From contig DGED01000015.1 of the NCBI GenBank assembly GCA_002385755.1, forward strand, positions 9,279-18,392: a stretch of 9,114 bases of DNA, given 5' to 3'. Of this stretch, positions 7,867-9,114 are shown piece after piece. Each line of letters begins with the position of its first letter. Positions within the stretch are counted from its first letter, which is position 1. Made by a program: the position numbers and the translations under genes. The notes beneath the pieces are model-generated. The model was not told the origin of the DNA, searched no databases, and worked only from the letters and a program-made list of their open reading frames with translations. Source of the stretch: Caryophanales bacterium UBA3935. GTDB taxonomy: Bacteria > Bacillota_I > Bacilli_A > ML615J-28 > CAG-698.

Positions 7867-8644
7867 CCCCATCGGCGTTTTCGATTCCGGTATCGGCGGA
7901 CTGTACGTTCTCGACCGGTTAATCGAGGCGCTTCCGGGCGAGGATTTTATCTATGTCGCCGACAGTAAAAATTTCCCCTACGGGACGCGGCCGCCGGCAG
8001 AGATCGCCGGTATCGTTACCGCCGTGACCCGCTACATTTTAAAGCAAAACGTTAAGGCGCTGGTCATCGCCTGCAACACGGCGACCGCCCATAGCGGTCA
8101 CCTGCGCGCAGTCGTCGATATTCCGATTATCGGCGTCATTGAGCCGACGGCCCGCGCAGCCCTGGCCGCGGGAAGCGATGCCGTTATCGCCGTTCTCGCA
8201 ACAAACGCTACCGTCAAGTCGGGGATTTATCAGAAATACATTAACGAACTCGCCCCGGGGGCGACGGTAATTCCCGTCGGCTGCAGCGAGTTCGCCTCGG
8301 CCATCGAGAGCGGGGATATCGGGACCGCGTCTTCCTACCGGCGGGTCGCCGCGAAACTTTCGCCTTACGCCGGGAGGGGAATAGACGCCGTGATACTGGG
8401 GTGCACTCATTTTGACCTTTACCGGCGGGAAATCGCCGCGGCGCTTCCCGGCGCCCGCCTGATAAGCGCGGCCGACCCGACCGCCGGGCGGCTTGAAGGC
8501 GTTTTGCGGGAAAAAGAGCTGCTTAAGGACGCGGCGCGACCGGGAACGGTCACGATTATGACGACCGGGGACGCCGAGACGTTAAAACAACAAATCGCCT
8601 GGTTCCGGCGCGAATATCGCGGCGTTCATCATATTGACCTTTAG
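7856..8644 (+). CDS. murI: Glutamate racemase (Asp/Glu racemase family)
   Basis: 262 aa, the usual length for MurI (EC 5.1.1.3), a cofactor-independent enzyme interconverting L- and D-glutamate with two cysteines. Seen: the N-terminal IGVFDSGIGGL at 6-16 with the conserved D10-S11 pair, FPYGTRPP at 40-47, first catalytic cysteine C73 in VIACNTAT, ATNATVKSG at 115-123, and second catalytic cysteine C183 with H185 in LGCTHF. Some positions differ from typical MurI: the usual THYPLL reads THFDLY, and the usual CPLFVPLVE-like segment reads CSEFASAIE. It overlaps citXG by 11 nt. GGAGG is 18 nt upstream of the ATG, too far for a normal ribosome binding site, so coupling is likely. Its place at the end of a glutamate-fermentation operon suggests D-glutamate catabolism; peptidoglycan supply is the alternative. 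Confidence 0.87.
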   Translation: MKDNPIGVFDSGIGGLYVLDRLIEALPGEDFIYVADSKNFPYGTRPPAEIAGIVTAVTRYILKQNVKALVIACNTATAHSGHLRAVVDIPIIGVIEPTARAALAAGSDAVIAVLATNATVKSGIYQKYINELAPGATVIPVGCSEFASAIESGDIGTASSYRRVAAKLSPYAGRGIDAVILGCTHFDLYRREIAAALPGARLISAADPTAGRLEGVLREKELLKDAARPGTVTIMTTGDAETLKQQIAWFRREYRGVHHIDL

Positions 8645-8661
8645 CGACTGAAGAATTCTCC

Positions 8662-8681
8662 AAAAGCCTCCGGGCTTTTTT
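8662..8681 (+). terminator. Rho-independent terminator after murI
   Basis: A hairpin with arms AAAAGCC (8662-8668) and GGCTTTT (8673-8679) and a TCCG loop is followed by a U-run (T at 8676-8681). It begins 18 nt after the murI stop and separates the fermentation operon from the next gene. The A-rich 5' arm could give weak termination in the reverse direction too, but no converging gene is present. Confidence 0.82.
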
Positions 8682-8716
8682 CAAGGAAGAGAGAGTTTGT
8701 CAGTTAGCGCGTTAGA

Positions 8717-8722
8717 TATAAT
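8717..8722 (+). promoter_or_regulatory. Probable -10 box of the promoter for the secreted-protein gene
   Basis: A perfect TATAAT lies at 8717-8722, 19 nt before the start codon of the next gene and after the terminator. The best -35-like hexamer, TTGTCA at 8697-8702, is only 14 nt upstream, shorter than the usual 16-18, so the -35 assignment is doubtful. The distance to the ATG implies a very short leader. Confidence 0.5.
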
Positions 8723-8730
8723 AGAGAAAA

Positions 8731-8735
8731 GGGAG
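8731..8735 (+). promoter_or_regulatory. Ribosome binding site of the secreted-protein gene
   Basis: GGGAG at 8731-8735, preceded by an A-rich run, lies 6 nt before the ATG at 8742. It is a good Shine-Dalgarno match that fixes the start of the partial gene below. Confidence 0.75.
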
Positions 8736-8741
8736 ATTATT

Positions 8742-9114
8742 ATGAAGAAAACTTTGCGTTTCATTATTCTTTTGCTCGCGTTGTTTGTCGGTTTTACCCT
8801 TCACGCAAACGCCGCCACGGCGGACGCGTCGCTGATAATCGTTAATCCCGGCGCCGATATGTCAAGAGAAGTAAACGTCTCGTGGCATACAACGACGGAA
8901 GGAACGATGGTCAGGTATACTTTGGCGTCCGACACAGCATATGCCAACAAAAGATTCGCGGTAGCCGAGTGCAAACCGGTGCCGTTTGAGGGCAAGCAAG
9001 GCGTTAAGCAATGTAAAGCGAGTATTACCGGACTTACGCCCGGATCGCAATACCGCTTGCAGGTTGGAATGGGAAATACCTGGTCGTCCGATTACCTGTT
9101 CAAAACGGCCGGCA
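8742..9114 (+). CDS. Secreted protein with purple-acid-phosphatase N-terminal (Fn3-like) domain, partial at the 3' end
   Basis: The frame is open from ATG 8742 to the window edge (124 codons plus one base), so the gene is cut off. Residues 1-24 form a clear Sec signal peptide: basic MKKTLR, a hydrophobic core (FIILLLALFVGFTL) and HANA with likely cleavage after A24. What follows resembles the Fn3-type domain that precedes the metallophosphoesterase domain in purple acid phosphatases. It has LIIVNPGADM, VNVSWHT at 44-50, TMVRYTLAS at 55-63, ITGLTPGSQYRLQVG at 95-109 and SSDYLFKTAG at 115-124. Two cysteines (C77 and C91) could pair outside the cell. By family knowledge the missing part would be a metallophosphatase, but no catalytic residue is in view, so the enzymatic role is inference. 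It has its own promoter and terminator-isolated context and is probably unrelated to the upstream operon. Confidence 0.78.
   Translation, partial: MKKTLRFIILLLALFVGFTLHANAATADASLIIVNPGADMSREVNVSWHTTTEGTMVRYTLASDTAYANKRFAVAECKPVPFEGKQGVKQCKASITGLTPGSQYRLQVGMGNTWSSDYLFKTAG

Noticed and set aside
8697..8702. TTGTCA as a -35 box for the TATAAT at 8717
   Set aside because: The 14-nt spacer is too short for a typical sigma-70 promoter, so only the -10 box is annotated.
1..9114. A hidden defence system, CRISPR array, mobile element or structured RNA
   Set aside because: Recognisable metabolic genes fill 1-8644. The only non-coding stretch (8645-8741) is accounted for by a terminator, a -10 box and a ribosome binding site. 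No repeat arrays, transposase motifs or tRNA-like folds were seen.

Overview
The window is almost wall-to-wall coding on the + strand. It carries most of the methylaspartate (B12-dependent) route of glutamate fermentation, joined directly to a lyase of the citrate/citramalate lyase family and its maturation enzymes. The host is most likely a strictly anaerobic, amino-acid-fermenting bacterium, perhaps Firmicutes/Clostridia-like. That is inference from the pathway, the AGGAG-type ribosome binding sites and the standard code. TGA is a real stop here: it ends five genes, four of them inside ATGA start/stop overlaps, so this is not a TGA=Trp organism. Base composition is fairly GC-rich, judged by eye. 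I would not assign a genus.

Layout: 1-360, C-terminal part of glmL (glutamate mutase reactivating factor, cut by the window edge); 344-1798, glmE (glutamate mutase epsilon chain); 1800-3047, mal (3-methylaspartate ammonia-lyase); 3050-3304, citD (acyl carrier protein); 3301-4140, citE (beta, lyase); 4137-5654, citF (alpha, CoA-transferase); 5651-6622, citC (lyase acetate:SH ligase); 6619-7866, a citX-citG fusion (prosthetic group synthesis and attachment); 7856-8644, a glutamate racemase (murI-like). A rho-independent terminator (8662-8681) closes the run. After it a separate transcription unit starts, with a -10 box, a ribosome binding site and the N-terminus of a secreted protein with a purple-acid-phosphatase-type Fn3 domain (8742 to the window end).

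How the genes fit together: glutamate mutase (GlmE plus GlmS, expected upstream, kept active by GlmL) turns L-glutamate into (2S,3S)-3-methylaspartate. Mal removes ammonia to give mesaconate. Mesaconase, not present here, would hydrate it to (S)-citramalate. The CitDEF complex, read here as citramalate lyase, cleaves citramalate to acetate and pyruvate. CitC and CitXG build and acetylate the CoA-like prosthetic group on CitD. The racemase at the 3' end could bring D-glutamate into the same route. No gap between neighbouring genes exceeds 2 nt from glmL to murI, and six of the eight junctions overlap, so this reads as one translationally coupled polycistron.

I found no mobile element, CRISPR array, tRNA or rRNA, and no wholly unknown system. 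The interest lies in the composition of the operon.
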